Numbered from the stretch's first letter, positions 10,154-19,344 are shown. The stretch is 64,000 bases of DNA from Streptomyces fumigatiscleroticus (GCF_014647975.1 NZ_BMQF01000002.1:62001-126000), one strand, 5' to 3'. Translations and numbers: made by a program. Notes: generated by a model from the letters alone, not told the origin.

Positions 10154-12621
10154 CAGGCCGTCACCGCCCGGCCGTCGGCGCCGGTGGCGCCCCGCGTGTA
10201 GCGGGGGTGGATCAGCCCGACGCAGGTGTACGGCAGGCCGGGCACCTCCTCCACGGGAACGCCCCGCTGGTCCGCCAGCAGCCGTACGTGGTCCAGGTCG
10301 CTGCCCGCCCCGGTGCGCGCCAGCACCTTCCACGGCACCCGGCGCAGCAGCACCCGGGTGGTCTCGCCGACGCCGGGCTTGACCAGGTTCACGTCGTGGA
10401 TGCCGTACTCCTCGCTGATCCGCTCCACGGCCGCCCAGCCCGCCCAGGTCGGGGCGCGGTCGGCGGCGAGCAACTCCTTGACCTGGACGTCGACCGCGTC
10501 CGCGACCTCGCCGAAGCGGGCGGAGACCGCGTCCAGGAAGGCCACCGAGACATCGGCGCCGGCGAGCTCGCGGTAGAACTTGGCGCCGTGGTAGTCGTGC
10601 GGGCCGACCAGGTCGGCGCGGAGCACCGTGCGGGAGACCAGTCCGGAGACGGTGGAGTTGAGGCAGGCGGAGGGGATGAGGAAGTCCTCGCGGGTGCCGT
10701 AGGTGCGCACGCAGGAGCCGGGATCGGCCAGCACCGCGATCTCGGGGTCGAAGCCGGTGATGCCGTCGGTCCGCTCGAACTCCTGGATCGCCTCGGCGAG
10801 TTCGCGGGTGATGGCGCCCTTGCCGGTCCAGCCGTCGACGAAGACGACGTCGGCGGGGTCGTGACGGCCGGCCAGCCAGCGCAGGGCGTTGGCGTCGATG
10901 CCGCGTCCGCGGACGATGGAGACGGCGTAGTGCGGCAGGTCCAGGCCGTGCCGGTGGCGGGCCCAGCGGCGCATCAGGATGCCGACGGGGGTGCCCGCGC
11001 GGGCCAGCGAGACCAGGACGGGGCTGGGCGACCGCTCGGCCAGCACCAGTTCGGTGACGGCGCCGGCCGCCTGCGCCAGCCGGGCCGCGGAGGTCGTGAG
11101 CGCCGCGTGGAACAGCTCCTGGTACTGCTCGCTGGGCTGGTACTCCACCGGCAGCGACTCCGCGTAGTGCGCGCCGCCGTGCTGGACGGCCTCCTCGCGC
11201 TCCTCGGTCGGCGCCTCCAGCGTCACGTCCGAGAGGTCCTGGAGCAGCCAGCCCACCTCGTCGGGCGGGTACGAGGAGAAGGCGGGGCCGCGGAGGGGCT
11301 CGGGCAGCATGGCGGGCCTTTCGGGGGCGTGCGGGGGCTCGGGGACGTACGACGGGACGACCGCGAGCAGGACGTGCGGGACATGCGCGGCGAGCCGGGC
11401 CAGCAGGCCGTCGGGCGCGTGCAGCGCGGGCGTGTCGGCGGCCGAGTCGACGACGGCGACCACGGCGTCGAAGCCGTTGCCCGCGACGTTGTAGGCGTAG
11501 CGCTCGCCGGGGCCGTCGGCGGGGTCGTCGTGGGCGGGGAAGACCAGGCGGGTGCGGATCGCGTAGCCGGGGTGGTCGACGGCGAGGACGGGCGAGCGGG
11601 TGGTGGTGGAGTAGCGCACCTCGGCGGCCACGATCTGCTCCAGCTCGCGGGCGATTCTGAGCGGGGCGTACATCAGCTCCTCGCAGCCCAGGACGAGCAC
11701 CCGGCCCGCGCCGGCGGGCAGCGCCTCGGCGAGCCGGGCGGCCATGGCGGGCAGCGCCGCCTCCAGCCGGGCCCGGTGCGCGGGCGTGAACCCGTGCCGC
11801 CCGCCGTCGGGGAGGCCGCGGGGCCAGCAGAGGTCGACGCGCTCGGTCCGGCCGTACGACGGCGGCTCCTCGGGGGCCTGGGCCGCTTCGTGCTCGGCCA
11901 CCAGCGCCTGGCCCTTCTCCAGCACCCCGTCCGGCAGCCGTACCGTCCCGGAGGCGGCCGCCACCAGGTCGACGCGGGCGCCGATCTCCCGGGCGAACTC
12001 CGCCAGGCGGTCCGCGTCGGCGGCCGAGCGCATGTCCACCAGGGCGACCACGACATACCGCCCGCGCGGATTGCGGGCGTGCAGGTCGCGGATGGTGTTC
12101 AGGACCGTGTTGCCGGTGGAGAACTCGTCGTCGACCAGGACCAGCGGACCGTCGCCGGCGAGCAGCGCGGGGTCCGCGGGCAGCAGCAGGTGCGAGGTGG
12201 CGTGCGAGTGGGACTCCTCGAAGCCGCCCGCCGGGGCGACGCCGGCGACCGGGCGGCGGGTGGAGTGCAGATACGGGGCCCGGCCCAGTCCGTCGGCGAC
12301 GGAGTGGCCGAGCCCGGTGGCGGTCTCCGCGTACCCGAGGACGACCGCCGTGCCCGCCCCGTCCGCGCCCAGCAGGTCGCGCACGCGCCGGCCGAGGGCG
12401 AACCCGTGGCCGTACACCACGGACGGCGACTGCGGTACGTGCTTGCCGAGCACGTGGGAGACGAGGAGATGGGCCCGCTTGGGGTTGCGGCGCAGCGCGA
12501 GCCCCAGCAGCCCGGTCAGCTCCTCGTCGCCGGCCAGTTCCACGCCCAGCCGTTCGGCGACCCAGCTGCCGGACCAGATCCCGGTGTCTCGCATGCCTGT
12601 GCTGCTCACTGCCTTGTTCAC
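10153..12621 (-). CDS. Fused phosphoribosyltransferase / TRSP / StiP-type protein
   Basis: The 822-residue protein starts with GTG after AAGGA. Residues 1-250 form a PRTase-like domain; the PRPP loop is VLVDDEFSTGNT at 161-172. A TRSP-type segment follows, around LGCEELMYAPLRIARELE (311-328). From about 447 (FSSYPPDEVGWLLQDLSD) the protein matches the family annotated as cysteine protease StiP, including a second PRPP-like loop VVFVDGWTGKGA at 592-603. The last 60 residues (KVLARTGAGSDLDHVRLLAD onward) resemble a Pelota/L30e-type RNA-binding end. These parts are known from Ter-linked operons and are thought to build a nucleoside-like compound; they also occur as separate proteins. It overlaps the HAD gene by one base and follows the aldolase-like gene by 16 bp. 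Confidence 0.75.
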   Translation of the reverse strand: MNKAVSSTGMRDTGIWSGSWVAERLGVELAGDEELTGLLGLALRRNPKRAHLLVSHVLGKHVPQSPSVVYGHGFALGRRVRDLLGADGAGTAVVLGYAETATGLGHSVADGLGRAPYLHSTRRPVAGVAPAGGFEESHSHATSHLLLPADPALLAGDGPLVLVDDEFSTGNTVLNTIRDLHARNPRGRYVVVALVDMRSAADADRLAEFAREIGARVDLVAAASGTVRLPDGVLEKGQALVAEHEAAQAPEEPPSYGRTERVDLCWPRGLPDGGRHGFTPAHRARLEAALPAMAARLAEALPAGAGRVLVLGCEELMYAPLRIARELEQIVAAEVRYSTTTRSPVLAVDHPGYAIRTRLVFPAHDDPADGPGERYAYNVAGNGFDAVVAVVDSAADTPALHAPDGLLARLAAHVPHVLLAVVPSYVPEPPHAPERPAMLPEPLRGPAFSSYPPDEVGWLLQDLSDVTLEAPTEEREEAVQHGGAHYAESLPVEYQPSEQYQELFHAALTTSAARLAQAAGAVTELVLAERSPSPVLVSLARAGTPVGILMRRWARHRHGLDLPHYAVSIVRGRGIDANALRWLAGRHDPADVVFVDGWTGKGAITRELAEAIQEFERTDGITGFDPEIAVLADPGSCVRTYGTREDFLIPSACLNSTVSGLVSRTVLRADLVGPHDYHGAKFYRELAGADVSVAFLDAVSARFGEVADAVDVQVKELLAADRAPTWAGWAAVERISEEYGIHDVNLVKPGVGETTRVLLRRVPWKVLARTGAGSDLDHVRLLADQRGVPVEEVPGLPYTCVGLIHPRYTRGATGADGRAVTA

Positions 12622-12637
12622 GGATTCCTTGTGTTCG

Positions 12638-13804
12638 TCAGTCGGTCAGGCCGGCGGCGAGCAGTTCCACGAAGCCGGTGTCCTCGTTCGCCACGCCGAA
12701 GGCCTCCGCGCGCAGCAGCGTCCGCTCGGCCCAGGCGCGGTGCGGCTTCACCTCGTTCATCTTGTTGGTGTACGCCGAGCGCAGCACGCCTCCGCCGCCG
12801 CGCTCGGGCCGCAGGATGTCCTGGGCGTCGCTGAACTCCTCGTGGCTCACCACGGACAGCGCGTGCACCGGCAGCACGTGCGAGGGGTGGATGCAGGTCT
12901 TGCCCAGCAGGCCGTTGGCGCGGTCCAGGGAGATCTCCCGCAGCAGACCGTCCATGGCGTGCTCGATCAGCGTCTGGCGCAGCTGAACGGCCTGGCCCTC
13001 AAGGAAGGGACTCTGCCGCAGCTGCGGCTTGAACATCCGCTCCTGGACCCGGAAGTACTCCCAGACCGGGCCGGTCACCGTGAAGCCGGTGCCGTCGGCC
13101 CGGCCCAGCATGTTCACCACGTCGGCGATCACGGAGGCGACGATCTGCACGTCGTAGGCGGTCATGTCGGGGCCGCGGCGCAGGCCGTAGGAGGAGCAGA
13201 AGTCGGTCACGCCCAGGCGCAGCGCGAGGACGCGGTCGCGGTACTTGTCGACCGCGCGGTAGATGCCCTCCAGGGCCGCCACGCGCGATTCGCGGTAGAG
13301 CAGCTCGGGCGACTCCAGCACCGGCATGGCGAACAGCCGCCGGCCGGTGACGGTCTCGGCGTCGGCGAGCGCCTCCAGGAAGGGCATGCCGCGTTCCTCG
13401 GTGAACTTCGGCAGCACGAATCCGGACAGCAGCCGCACGGCCGGGCCCAGGCGCCGGGTCAGGTCGGGTATCTGCTCGGGGGTCCGGACCCGGACGAAGA
13501 GCAGCGGCAGGTCGGCGCCGGGCCTGGAGTCCAGGTCGGCGAGGTGCCGGACCAGGTTCTCCTCACCGGCCTCGACGTCCGCGTCGTCGATCGAGTCCTC
13601 CAGGCACAGCACCATCGAGACCACGCCGCGCGCCGCCTGCCTGACGATGTCGTCGGCGAGCCGCGGCCGGGTGGCCGGGCTGTAGAGCGTGGCACCCAGG
13701 GCCGCGGCGAGCAGCCGGGCCGGGGAGTCCGCGGTGAACTCGCACGGCTCCTGATGGAAGAGGCGCTTTCGCACCTCAGGGGCTATGTGCCCGAAATGAC
13801 GCAT
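12638..13804 (-). CDS. HpcH/HpaI aldolase / citrate lyase beta-like enzyme (Ter-associated)
   Basis: The 388-residue protein is read from ATG at 13804 (MRHFGHIAPEVRKRLF), with GAGGA five bases upstream; the frame extends further but without a ribosome site. TIM-barrel features of the citrate lyase family are seen: LCLEDSIDDADV (metal Glu/Asp), PLLFVRVRTPEQI (Arg), FVLPKF (Lys), AMPVLESPELLY (Glu) and CIHPSHVLPVHAL. It is the first gene of the three-gene operon with the PRTase fusion and the HAD phosphatase. Enzymes of this clade are part of the Ter-associated biosynthetic set; the acyl or carbonyl substrate is not known. Confidence 0.8.
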   Translation of the reverse strand: MRHFGHIAPEVRKRLFHQEPCEFTADSPARLLAAALGATLYSPATRPRLADDIVRQAARGVVSMVLCLEDSIDDADVEAGEENLVRHLADLDSRPGADLPLLFVRVRTPEQIPDLTRRLGPAVRLLSGFVLPKFTEERGMPFLEALADAETVTGRRLFAMPVLESPELLYRESRVAALEGIYRAVDKYRDRVLALRLGVTDFCSSYGLRRGPDMTAYDVQIVASVIADVVNMLGRADGTGFTVTGPVWEYFRVQERMFKPQLRQSPFLEGQAVQLRQTLIEHAMDGLLREISLDRANGLLGKTCIHPSHVLPVHALSVVSHEEFSDAQDILRPERGGGGVLRSAYTNKMNEVKPHRAWAERTLLRAEAFGVANEDTGFVELLAAGLTD

Positions 13805-14011
13805 AAATGTCCTCGTGATGTCTGCGCACCCTGTGGATTGTCCGAAGGTGGCCGGTAATAGTACGTAGGGATCCATGTCCGGAGTTCCCACCGGGCATGA
13901 ATTTCACGTAACCCGGCTGTGTCGGCGGCAACGCCGGGGACGCGCGGCGGCGGCCTCGTGCCGCATGCCCCCGCGTTGTCGTGACCAGGACGGAGAGGGC
14001 AGGATGGCGGC

Positions 14012-14830
14012 ATGACGCACGCGATGCTGAAGGGGTCGAACGTCCCGCTGGAGGCCACGACGGTGCGCGCCGTGCTGCGCTGGACGCCCGGGCAGGGGGT
14101 TCCGGACGTCGATGTCTCGGCGCTGCTTCTCGGCCCCGACGGCCGTGTGCGGTCCGACGAGGACTTCGTCTTCTACAACCAGCCCCGGCACCCCTCCGGC
14201 AAGGTCTGGCGGCTGGGCAAGAAGCGGGTCGCCGAGGGGCTGACCGACACGATCCAGACGGATCTGGCGGGCGTCGAGTCCGGTGTCGGCCGCATCCTGC
14301 TGGTCGCCTCGGCGGACGGCGTCACCTTCGACCGGGTGCGGGAGCTGAGCATCCTGCTCTACGACGCGGCGGTCGCCGACGCGGAGCCGCTGGCCCGTTT
14401 CGCCATCACACCGGAGACGGGCGAGGAGACCGCCCTGATCTGCGGCGAGCTGTACCGCCGCGGGGACGGCTGGAAGTTCCGCGCGCTGGGCGAGGGCTAC
14501 TCGAACGGGCTGAAGGGCCTGGCGACCGACTTCGGCATCTCGGTGGACGAGTCGGAGGCGGCACAGGAGCCGCCGGCGCCCGAGGTCTCCCTCCCGCTGC
14601 CGCCGGAGCAGCCGACCGGGGTTCCGGCCCAGCCGGCCTACGGCTATCCGCACCCGACCCCCACGACACAGCCGGCCTACGGCTACCCGCAGCCGGCCGC
14701 CCCCGCCCCCGCCTACCCGGCCGGCGCCACCGGCGCCCGGTCCGGCTACGGCTACCCCCCGCCGGACACCCCGGTCCCGGACCCGGACTTCCGCCTACCA
14801 CCCCAGGGCCCGCAGTTCATGGGGCGGTAG
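14012..14830 (+). CDS. TerD-family protein with Tyr/Pro-rich repeat tail
   Basis: This 272-residue protein is divergent from the HpcH operon. Residues 1-180 are a TerD domain: [46 protein letters not shown] (the Asp-rich calcium-site region), [10 protein letters not shown] and [24 protein letters not shown], ending [13 protein letters not shown]. Unlike the 191-residue TerD paralogues nearby it lacks the GEGEGDDE loop. It has a 90-residue tail with repeated [22 protein letters not shown] units that should be disordered. TerD proteins bind calcium and act in tellurite, phage and envelope stress responses. The tail might mediate assembly, but that is inference. Confidence 0.8.
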   Translation: MTHAMLKGSNVPLEATTVRAVLRWTPGQGVPDVDVSALLLGPDGRVRSDEDFVFYNQPRHPSGKVWRLGKKRVAEGLTDTIQTDLAGVESGVGRILLVASADGVTFDRVRELSILLYDAAVADAEPLARFAITPETGEETALICGELYRRGDGWKFRALGEGYSNGLKGLATDFGISVDESEAAQEPPAPEVSLPLPPEQPTGVPAQPAYGYPHPTPTTQPAYGYPQPAAPAPAYPAGATGARSGYGYPPPDTPVPDPDFRLPPQGPQFMGR

Positions 14831-14899
14831 GGAACGCGCCCCGGAAGGGGAGCGGGGCCGTATCGGTCCGGGCACCCCCGAGCCACTGGGCGGCAGAAC

Positions 14900-15637
14900 C
14901 TACCGGTCGGCCTTGGCCTTGTACCCCCGCCCCCACTGCAACCCCCACCCGTACAACCGGTCCAGCTCCCCCTGGAACCCGTAGACGAACTTCACCTCGC
15001 GCCGGACGATGATCTCGTCCTTGACGTTCTCGATCAGCACCACCGCACAGGAGCGGGCCTGCGGATGGCGCTCGTCGAGGCCTATCTCGATGCGGGGGCC
15101 GTTGCTGGGATACAACGTGACGATCGCGTGGGTACGGTCAAAGGCGGGTGTCTGGTCGTAGATGTAGACGAAGAGCAGGAGCCGCTTGATGGCGTCACGG
15201 TGGTCGAGGTTGACGTAGAGGGTCTCCCCGGACGCCGAGCCGAACCGGTCGTCGCCGCTGAGCTTCACATACGGCGGTGAGTTGACGTCGCCGAAGTAGC
15301 CGCCGAGCGGCTGGACCACGCCCTTGCTGCCGTCCTGGAGCTCGTACAGGCAGCCCAGGTCGAGGTCGACGTTGACCATGCTCTGGCTGTGGCCCATCAC
15401 CTCGGGCGGCCTGAGGGCCTTCAGGGGGTGCCGCAGCAGGCTCTCGCGCTGGGTGCCGCCGAAGTCCGAGGTCCGCATCCGCCAGGTCAGATTGACGCGC
15501 AGGTGGCCGGTGGCGGCGCCCTGCTTGGTCAGCGAGACCTGGCTGTGCCGTTTGGTCAGTTCGATGGAGTTGGTGGCCGCGCTCCCCGAGTCGAAGTCGG
15601 TCTCGCGCCCGCGCCACAGTCCGTCCAGGAAACCCAT
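14900..15637 (-). CDS. TerD-superfamily protein, TerA-like
   Basis: The 245-residue protein begins MGFLDGLWRGRETDFDSGSA. It has the beta-sandwich Ter domain in an extended form: SIELTKRHSQVSLTKQG, then VNVDLDLGCLYELQDG (the metal-site Asp cluster), KRLLLFVYIYDQTPAFD and TLYPSNGPRIEIGLDE. It ends with YGWGLQWGRGYKAKADR. The overall plan matches Streptomyces proteins annotated as tellurium resistance TerA-like. It is on the same strand as the DUF475 and TerD genes. The 127-bp gap to the DUF475 gene leaves room for its own promoter. Confidence 0.75.
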   Translation of the reverse strand: MGFLDGLWRGRETDFDSGSAATNSIELTKRHSQVSLTKQGAATGHLRVNLTWRMRTSDFGGTQRESLLRHPLKALRPPEVMGHSQSMVNVDLDLGCLYELQDGSKGVVQPLGGYFGDVNSPPYVKLSGDDRFGSASGETLYVNLDHRDAIKRLLLFVYIYDQTPAFDRTHAIVTLYPSNGPRIEIGLDERHPQARSCAVVLIENVKDEIIVRREVKFVYGFQGELDRLYGWGLQWGRGYKAKADR

Positions 15638-15764
15638 TCCCGCCCCTCCTGCATCTCGGGGCCGCGGGTCGCCGCGGCCGCCACTCCCCGCACGACGGCG
15701 GGGCGGTGCCGAGGAGTCGTCCCCGACGCCGCCCCGCTCAGAGCGTTCCTCACCCGGCCGGGTG

Positions 15765-16907
15765 TCACACCCCGGAGGAGACCTCGCTCTTCTCGCCCGT
15801 CCCCGCGCCCTCGGCCGCCGCGAGCGCGCGGTTGCGGCGCACGGAGGACCAGAAGGACAGGCCGATCAGGACGACGCCGACCAGGCCGGTGATGATCTCG
15901 TTGATCTCGTACTGGATGGTGACCAGCAGGATCACGGCGAGCGCGCCGATGGCGTAGTGCGCGCCGTGCTCCAGGTAGACGTAGTCGTCCAGGGTGCCCT
16001 GGCGGACCAGGTAGACGGTGAGCGAGCGGACGTACATGGCGCCGATGCCCAGGCCCAGCGCCATCAGCACGATGTCGTTGGTGATGGCGAACGCGCCGAT
16101 CACGCCGTCGAAGGAGAAGGAGGCGTCCAGCACCTCCAGGTAGAGGAACATGAAGAAGGCGGCCTTGCCGGCCAGGGCGACGGCCGAGCGCTTCTTGCCG
16201 GTGCGCTGGGCCTCTTCCTCCTCCTCGTGCTCGCGCTCCTCCTCTTCCTCCAGCTTGTCCTCGAAGTAGCCGGACAGGCCGCCGACGATCATGTAGGTGA
16301 TCAGACCCGCGATACCGGAGATCAGGACCGTCTGCGCCTTGTCGACATGGGCGCCGCCGTGCTGGTGGGCGTGGGCGGCGAAGGTCATCGACGCGATCAG
16401 CAGCACGATCAGGGAGATGCAGACCGACAGCATGTCGACCTTGCCGAGCTTGGCCAGCGGCCGCTCCAGCCACCCCAGCCACTTGATGTCCCGGTCCTCG
16501 AAGATGAAGTCCAGGAAGATCATCAGCAGGAACATGCCACCGAAGGCGGCGATCGCCGGGTGGGCGTCGGTGACCAGCTCCTGGTAGCGGTCCTTGTTGG
16601 TCAGGGCGAGATCGACGGCGTCCCAGGGGCTGAGCCTGGCGCTGATCGCCACGATCACGACCGGGAAGACCAGCCGCATGCCGAACACGGCGATCAGCAC
16701 GCCGACGGTGAGGAAGATCTTCTGCCAGAAGGCATTCATCTTCTTCAGGATTCCGGCGTTGACCACCGCGTTGTCGAACGACAGCGAGATCTCCAGGACG
16801 GACAGGATCGCCACGATGCCGAAGGCGGTCCACCCCCCGTAGAAGACCGCCGCGACCAGGCCGAGCGCGGTGACCGCGAACGACCAGCCGAAGGTTTTCA
16901 GAAGCAC
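15765..16907 (-). CDS. DUF475 (TerC-like) integral membrane protein
   Basis: The 380-residue protein has about nine membrane spans. It shows the two mirrored motifs of the TerC/DUF475 group: LEISLSFDNAVVNA near residue 40 and VLDASFSFDGVIGAFAITND near 260. A His-rich loop (AAHAHQHGGAHVD, 178-189) and a strongly acidic cytoplasmic segment (Glu-rich, 217-232) lie between the two halves and may bind metal. TerC-type proteins are implicated in metal-ion (Mn) handling and tellurite resistance. It is placed just downstream of two terD genes on the same strand, which supports a shared membrane/cytosol Ter assembly. Confidence 0.85.
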   Translation of the reverse strand: MLLKTFGWSFAVTALGLVAAVFYGGWTAFGIVAILSVLEISLSFDNAVVNAGILKKMNAFWQKIFLTVGVLIAVFGMRLVFPVVIVAISARLSPWDAVDLALTNKDRYQELVTDAHPAIAAFGGMFLLMIFLDFIFEDRDIKWLGWLERPLAKLGKVDMLSVCISLIVLLIASMTFAAHAHQHGGAHVDKAQTVLISGIAGLITYMIVGGLSGYFEDKLEEEEEREHEEEEEAQRTGKKRSAVALAGKAAFFMFLYLEVLDASFSFDGVIGAFAITNDIVLMALGLGIGAMYVRSLTVYLVRQGTLDDYVYLEHGAHYAIGALAVILLVTIQYEINEIITGLVGVVLIGLSFWSSVRRNRALAAAEGAGTGEKSEVSSGV

Positions 16908-16961
16908 TGGCTACCCAATCGTGTGTTGGGGGTCAGACTTTCCCCCGCGCCGTACCCGGCT

Positions 16962-17537
16962 TTACGAAACGTTGACTCCGAAGTCTAGAGCGATGCCCCG
17001 CAGCCCGGACGCGTACCCCTGACCCACGGCCCGGAACTTCCACTCCCCCTGGTAGCGGTAGACCTCGCCGAAAATCATCGCGGTCTCCGTGGAGGCGTCC
17101 TCGCTCAGGTCGTAGCGCGCGAGTTCCTGGCCGTCGGACTGGTTCACCACGCGGATGAAGGCGTTGCTGACCTGTCCGAAGGTCTGGCCGCGTTCGTCGG
17201 CCATATGGATCGAGACCGGAAAGACGATCTTGTCGCACTGGGCCGGCACCCGGGAGAGGTCGACCAGGATCGACTCGTCGTCGCCCTCGCCCTCACCGGT
17301 GAGGTTGTCGCCGGTGTGCTCGACGGAGCCGTCCGGGCTGGTGAGCTGGTTGTAGAAGACGAACCACTCGTCCCCCAGCACCCGGCCGCCGCTGCACACC
17401 AGGGCGCTGGCGTCGAGGTCGAAGGGGGCTCCGGTGGTGGAGCGCGCGTCCCAGCCGAGCCCGACCATCACCTGAGTGAGGTTCGGCGCGGCCTTGGACA
17501 GGGAGACATTGCCTCCCTTGGCGAGCGTGACGCCCAT
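16962..17537 (-). CDS. terD: TerD calcium-binding stress protein
   Basis: A canonical 191-residue TerD. It begins [18 protein letters not shown], with [14 protein letters not shown] and [10 protein letters not shown] (Asp ligands), then [19 protein letters not shown] (second calcium site). It ends with [23 protein letters not shown]. The ATG at 17537 is the family start; the longer frame upstream is not protein-like. It is very similar to the next gene upstream, with the same length and motifs, so this is a tandem duplication. A 91-bp gap separates the two. Confidence 0.92.
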   Translation of the reverse strand: MGVTLAKGGNVSLSKAAPNLTQVMVGLGWDARSTTGAPFDLDASALVCSGGRVLGDEWFVFYNQLTSPDGSVEHTGDNLTGEGEGDDESILVDLSRVPAQCDKIVFPVSIHMADERGQTFGQVSNAFIRVVNQSDGQELARYDLSEDASTETAMIFGEVYRYQGEWKFRAVGQGYASGLRGIALDFGVNVS

Positions 17538-17628
17538 ATTGCTGGTCCTCCCCGTGGTGCTTGCCTGGTTCTCCTGCGCGTCCGGCGCCGCACGCGGACC
17601 GTGCGGCGCCGGACGAAGCGGCCGTTGC

Positions 17629-18204
17629 TCAGACGTTGACGCCGAAGTCCTGCGCGATGCCGCGCAGCCCCGAGGCATATCCCTGGCCGATGGCGCGGAA
17701 CTTCCACTCCGTGCCGTGCCGGTAGAGCTCGCCGAAGACCATGGCGGTCTCCGTGGAGGCGTCCTCGCTCAGGTCGTAGCGCGCGATCTCCTGGTCGTTG
17801 GCCTGGTTGACGACACGGATGAAAGCGTTGCGCACCTGGCCGAAGGACTGCTGGCGGTTCTCGGCGTCGTAGATGGAGACCGGGAAGACGATCTTGTCGA
17901 CATCGCCCGGGACAGCGGCCAGATTGACCTTGATCTGCTCGTCGTCGCCCTCGCCCTCACCGGTGAGGTTGTCACCGGTGTGCTCGACGGAACCGTCGGG
18001 GCTCTTGAGGTTGTTGAAGAAGACGAAGTGCTGGTCGCTGGCGACCTTGCCGGTGTTGTTCAGCAGCAGCGCGCTGGCGTCCAGGTCGAAGTCGGTGCCG
18101 GTCGTGGTGCGGACGTCCCACCCCAGACCGACGATGACCGCGGTCAGGCCGGGGGCCTCCTTGGTCAGCGAAACGTTGCCGCCCTTGCTGAGGCTGACTC
18201 CCAC
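17629..18204 (-). CDS. terD: TerD calcium-binding stress protein (tandem paralogue)
   Basis: A 191-residue TerD beginning [18 protein letters not shown], with [24 protein letters not shown] and [19 protein letters not shown]. It ends with [23 protein letters not shown]. The acidic loops carry the residues that bind calcium in characterised TerD proteins. It is the most upstream of the minus-strand ter genes (terD, terD, DUF475, terA-like), so the main promoter is expected in the 113 bp before it (18205-18317). Both copies keep all the acidic residues, which suggests both are functional. Confidence 0.93.
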   Translation of the reverse strand: MGVSLSKGGNVSLTKEAPGLTAVIVGLGWDVRTTTGTDFDLDASALLLNNTGKVASDQHFVFFNNLKSPDGSVEHTGDNLTGEGEGDDEQIKVNLAAVPGDVDKIVFPVSIYDAENRQQSFGQVRNAFIRVVNQANDQEIARYDLSEDASTETAMVFGELYRHGTEWKFRAIGQGYASGLRGIAQDFGVNV

Positions 18205-18317
18205 GAGTCCTCCATTGGTGTCCAGGGGCGGGAAGCCCCGTAGTGCGTTGGATGTCGGATCAACGAGTCGATCCTAGTGACGGGTTCCCGCCCCTCGCAG
18301 GCCCTGGAACCGGGAAA

Positions 18318-18776
18318 TCACAGGGTGTCGAGCGCCTGCACGTACTCGTTCAGGTCCCGGGCGTCCGGCAGGCCGTTGATCACGGTCCAGCGCACCACGC
18401 CCTCCTTGTCGATGATGAAGGTGCCGCGCACGGCGCAGCCCTTGTCCTCGTCGAAGACGCCGTAGGCGCGCGAGACCTCGCCGTGCGGCCAGAAGTCGGA
18501 GAGCAGCGGGTACTCCAGGCCCTCCTGCTCGGCGAAGACGCGCAGGGTGTGGATGGAGTCGTTCGACACGGCGAGCACCTGGGTGGTGCGGTCGGCGAAC
18601 TTCGGCAGGTTGTCGCGCAGCTCGCAGAGTTCGCCGGTGCAGACGCCGGTGAAGGCGAACGGGTAGAAGAGCAGCACCACGTTCTTCTCCCCGCGGAAGT
18701 CGGAGAGCCGCACGGTCGCGCCGTGGTTGTCCTTGAGCTCGAAGTCGGGGGCCTTGTCGCCGACCTGGATCGCCAT
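18318..18776 (-). CDS. Peroxiredoxin (AhpE/BCP-like)
   Basis: The 152-residue protein reads [20 protein letters not shown], then [23 protein letters not shown]. The peroxidatic cysteine is in the FTGVCTGEL motif (about residue 46), with a second Cys four residues later at CEL. The Thr and Arg needed for peroxide binding are present (TGVC, and [11 protein letters not shown] near the end). An ATG four codons earlier (18788) is an alternative start; neither has an ideal ribosome site. It would reduce hydroperoxides in the cytosol. Its location between the ter genes and the DUF3052 gene fits a general stress theme, but a terminator separates it from DUF3052. Confidence 0.88.
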   Translation of the reverse strand: MAIQVGDKAPDFELKDNHGATVRLSDFRGEKNVVLLFYPFAFTGVCTGELCELRDNLPKFADRTTQVLAVSNDSIHTLRVFAEQEGLEYPLLSDFWPHGEVSRAYGVFDEDKGCAVRGTFIIDKEGVVRWTVINGLPDARDLNEYVQALDTL

Positions 18777-18844
18777 CGTCCTGTTCATCCCTTCGAAGGG
18801 GCTTTTCGGGTGAGAACCACCCTACGCAGGGACCGGCGCAGGCC

Positions 18845-18877
18845 GGCGGACGGGCTGACCCAGTCAGCCCGTCCGCC
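18845..18877 (-). terminator. Terminator after the DUF3052 gene
   Basis: A perfect 14-bp stem (GGCGGACGGGCTGA at 18845-18858 with 18864-18877) has a 5-nt loop CCCAG. It lies 30 bp beyond the stop of the DUF3052 gene and before the peroxiredoxin start, so the two minus-strand genes are separate transcription units. Confidence 0.85.
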
Positions 18878-18906
18878 TCTCGTTCCGTCGGCGGCGGGGG
18901 CGGGGC

Positions 18907-19344
18907 CTACCGCTTGGACTTGGCGGCCTTGGGCGTCGCCAGCCGGCTGCCGCTCCAGTCCTTGCCCACGCTGACGCTCTTGGCCGCCGTCAGGCCGGCC
19001 GTCGTCGCGGCCTCCGAGATGTCGCTCGGCTCCACATACCCAGACCGGCCGGTCTTGGGCGTGAGGAGCAGGATCGCGCCGCCCTCTTCGATGTACGTGG
19101 TGGCATCCACCAGCGCATCCGTCAGGTCGCCGTCGTCGTCACGGAACCACAGCACAACGGCGTCGGCCACGTCGTCGTAGTCCTCGTCCATCAGGTCGCC
19201 CTCGATGGCTTCCTCGATGGTCTCGCGGAGCTCCTGGTCCACGTCATCGTCGTAGCCGATCTCCTGGACCACCTGCCCGGGCTGGAACCCCAGCCTGGCG
19301 GCAGGGTTCGTCCGCTCCTCCGCGTGGTCCGCGGTCGCGCTCAC
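18907..19344 (-). CDS. DUF3052 family protein
   Basis: The 145-residue protein is read from GTG at 19344, six bases after GGAGG. It begins MSATADHAEERTNPAARLGF. The family core LGFQPGQVVQEIGYDDDVD is followed by a very acidic region and VADAVVLWFRDDDGDLTDALVDA, then GGAILLLTPKTGRSGYVEPSDI. It has a lysine-rich C-terminus. The family is conserved across actinobacteria and commonly sits next to aceE, as here (divergent). Its biochemical role is unknown to me. Confidence 0.85.
   Translation of the reverse strand: MSATADHAEERTNPAARLGFQPGQVVQEIGYDDDVDQELRETIEEAIEGDLMDEDYDDVADAVVLWFRDDDGDLTDALVDATTYIEEGGAILLLTPKTGRSGYVEPSDISEAATTAGLTAAKSVSVGKDWSGSRLATPKAAKSKR

Noticed and set aside
9332..18204. 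Ter locus as an anti-phage island acquired by transfer
   Set aside because: Base composition and codon use match the neighbours, there are no mobile genes, and the location matches the conserved core order remembered for Streptomyces. A stress role including phage remains possible, but recent transfer is not supported.
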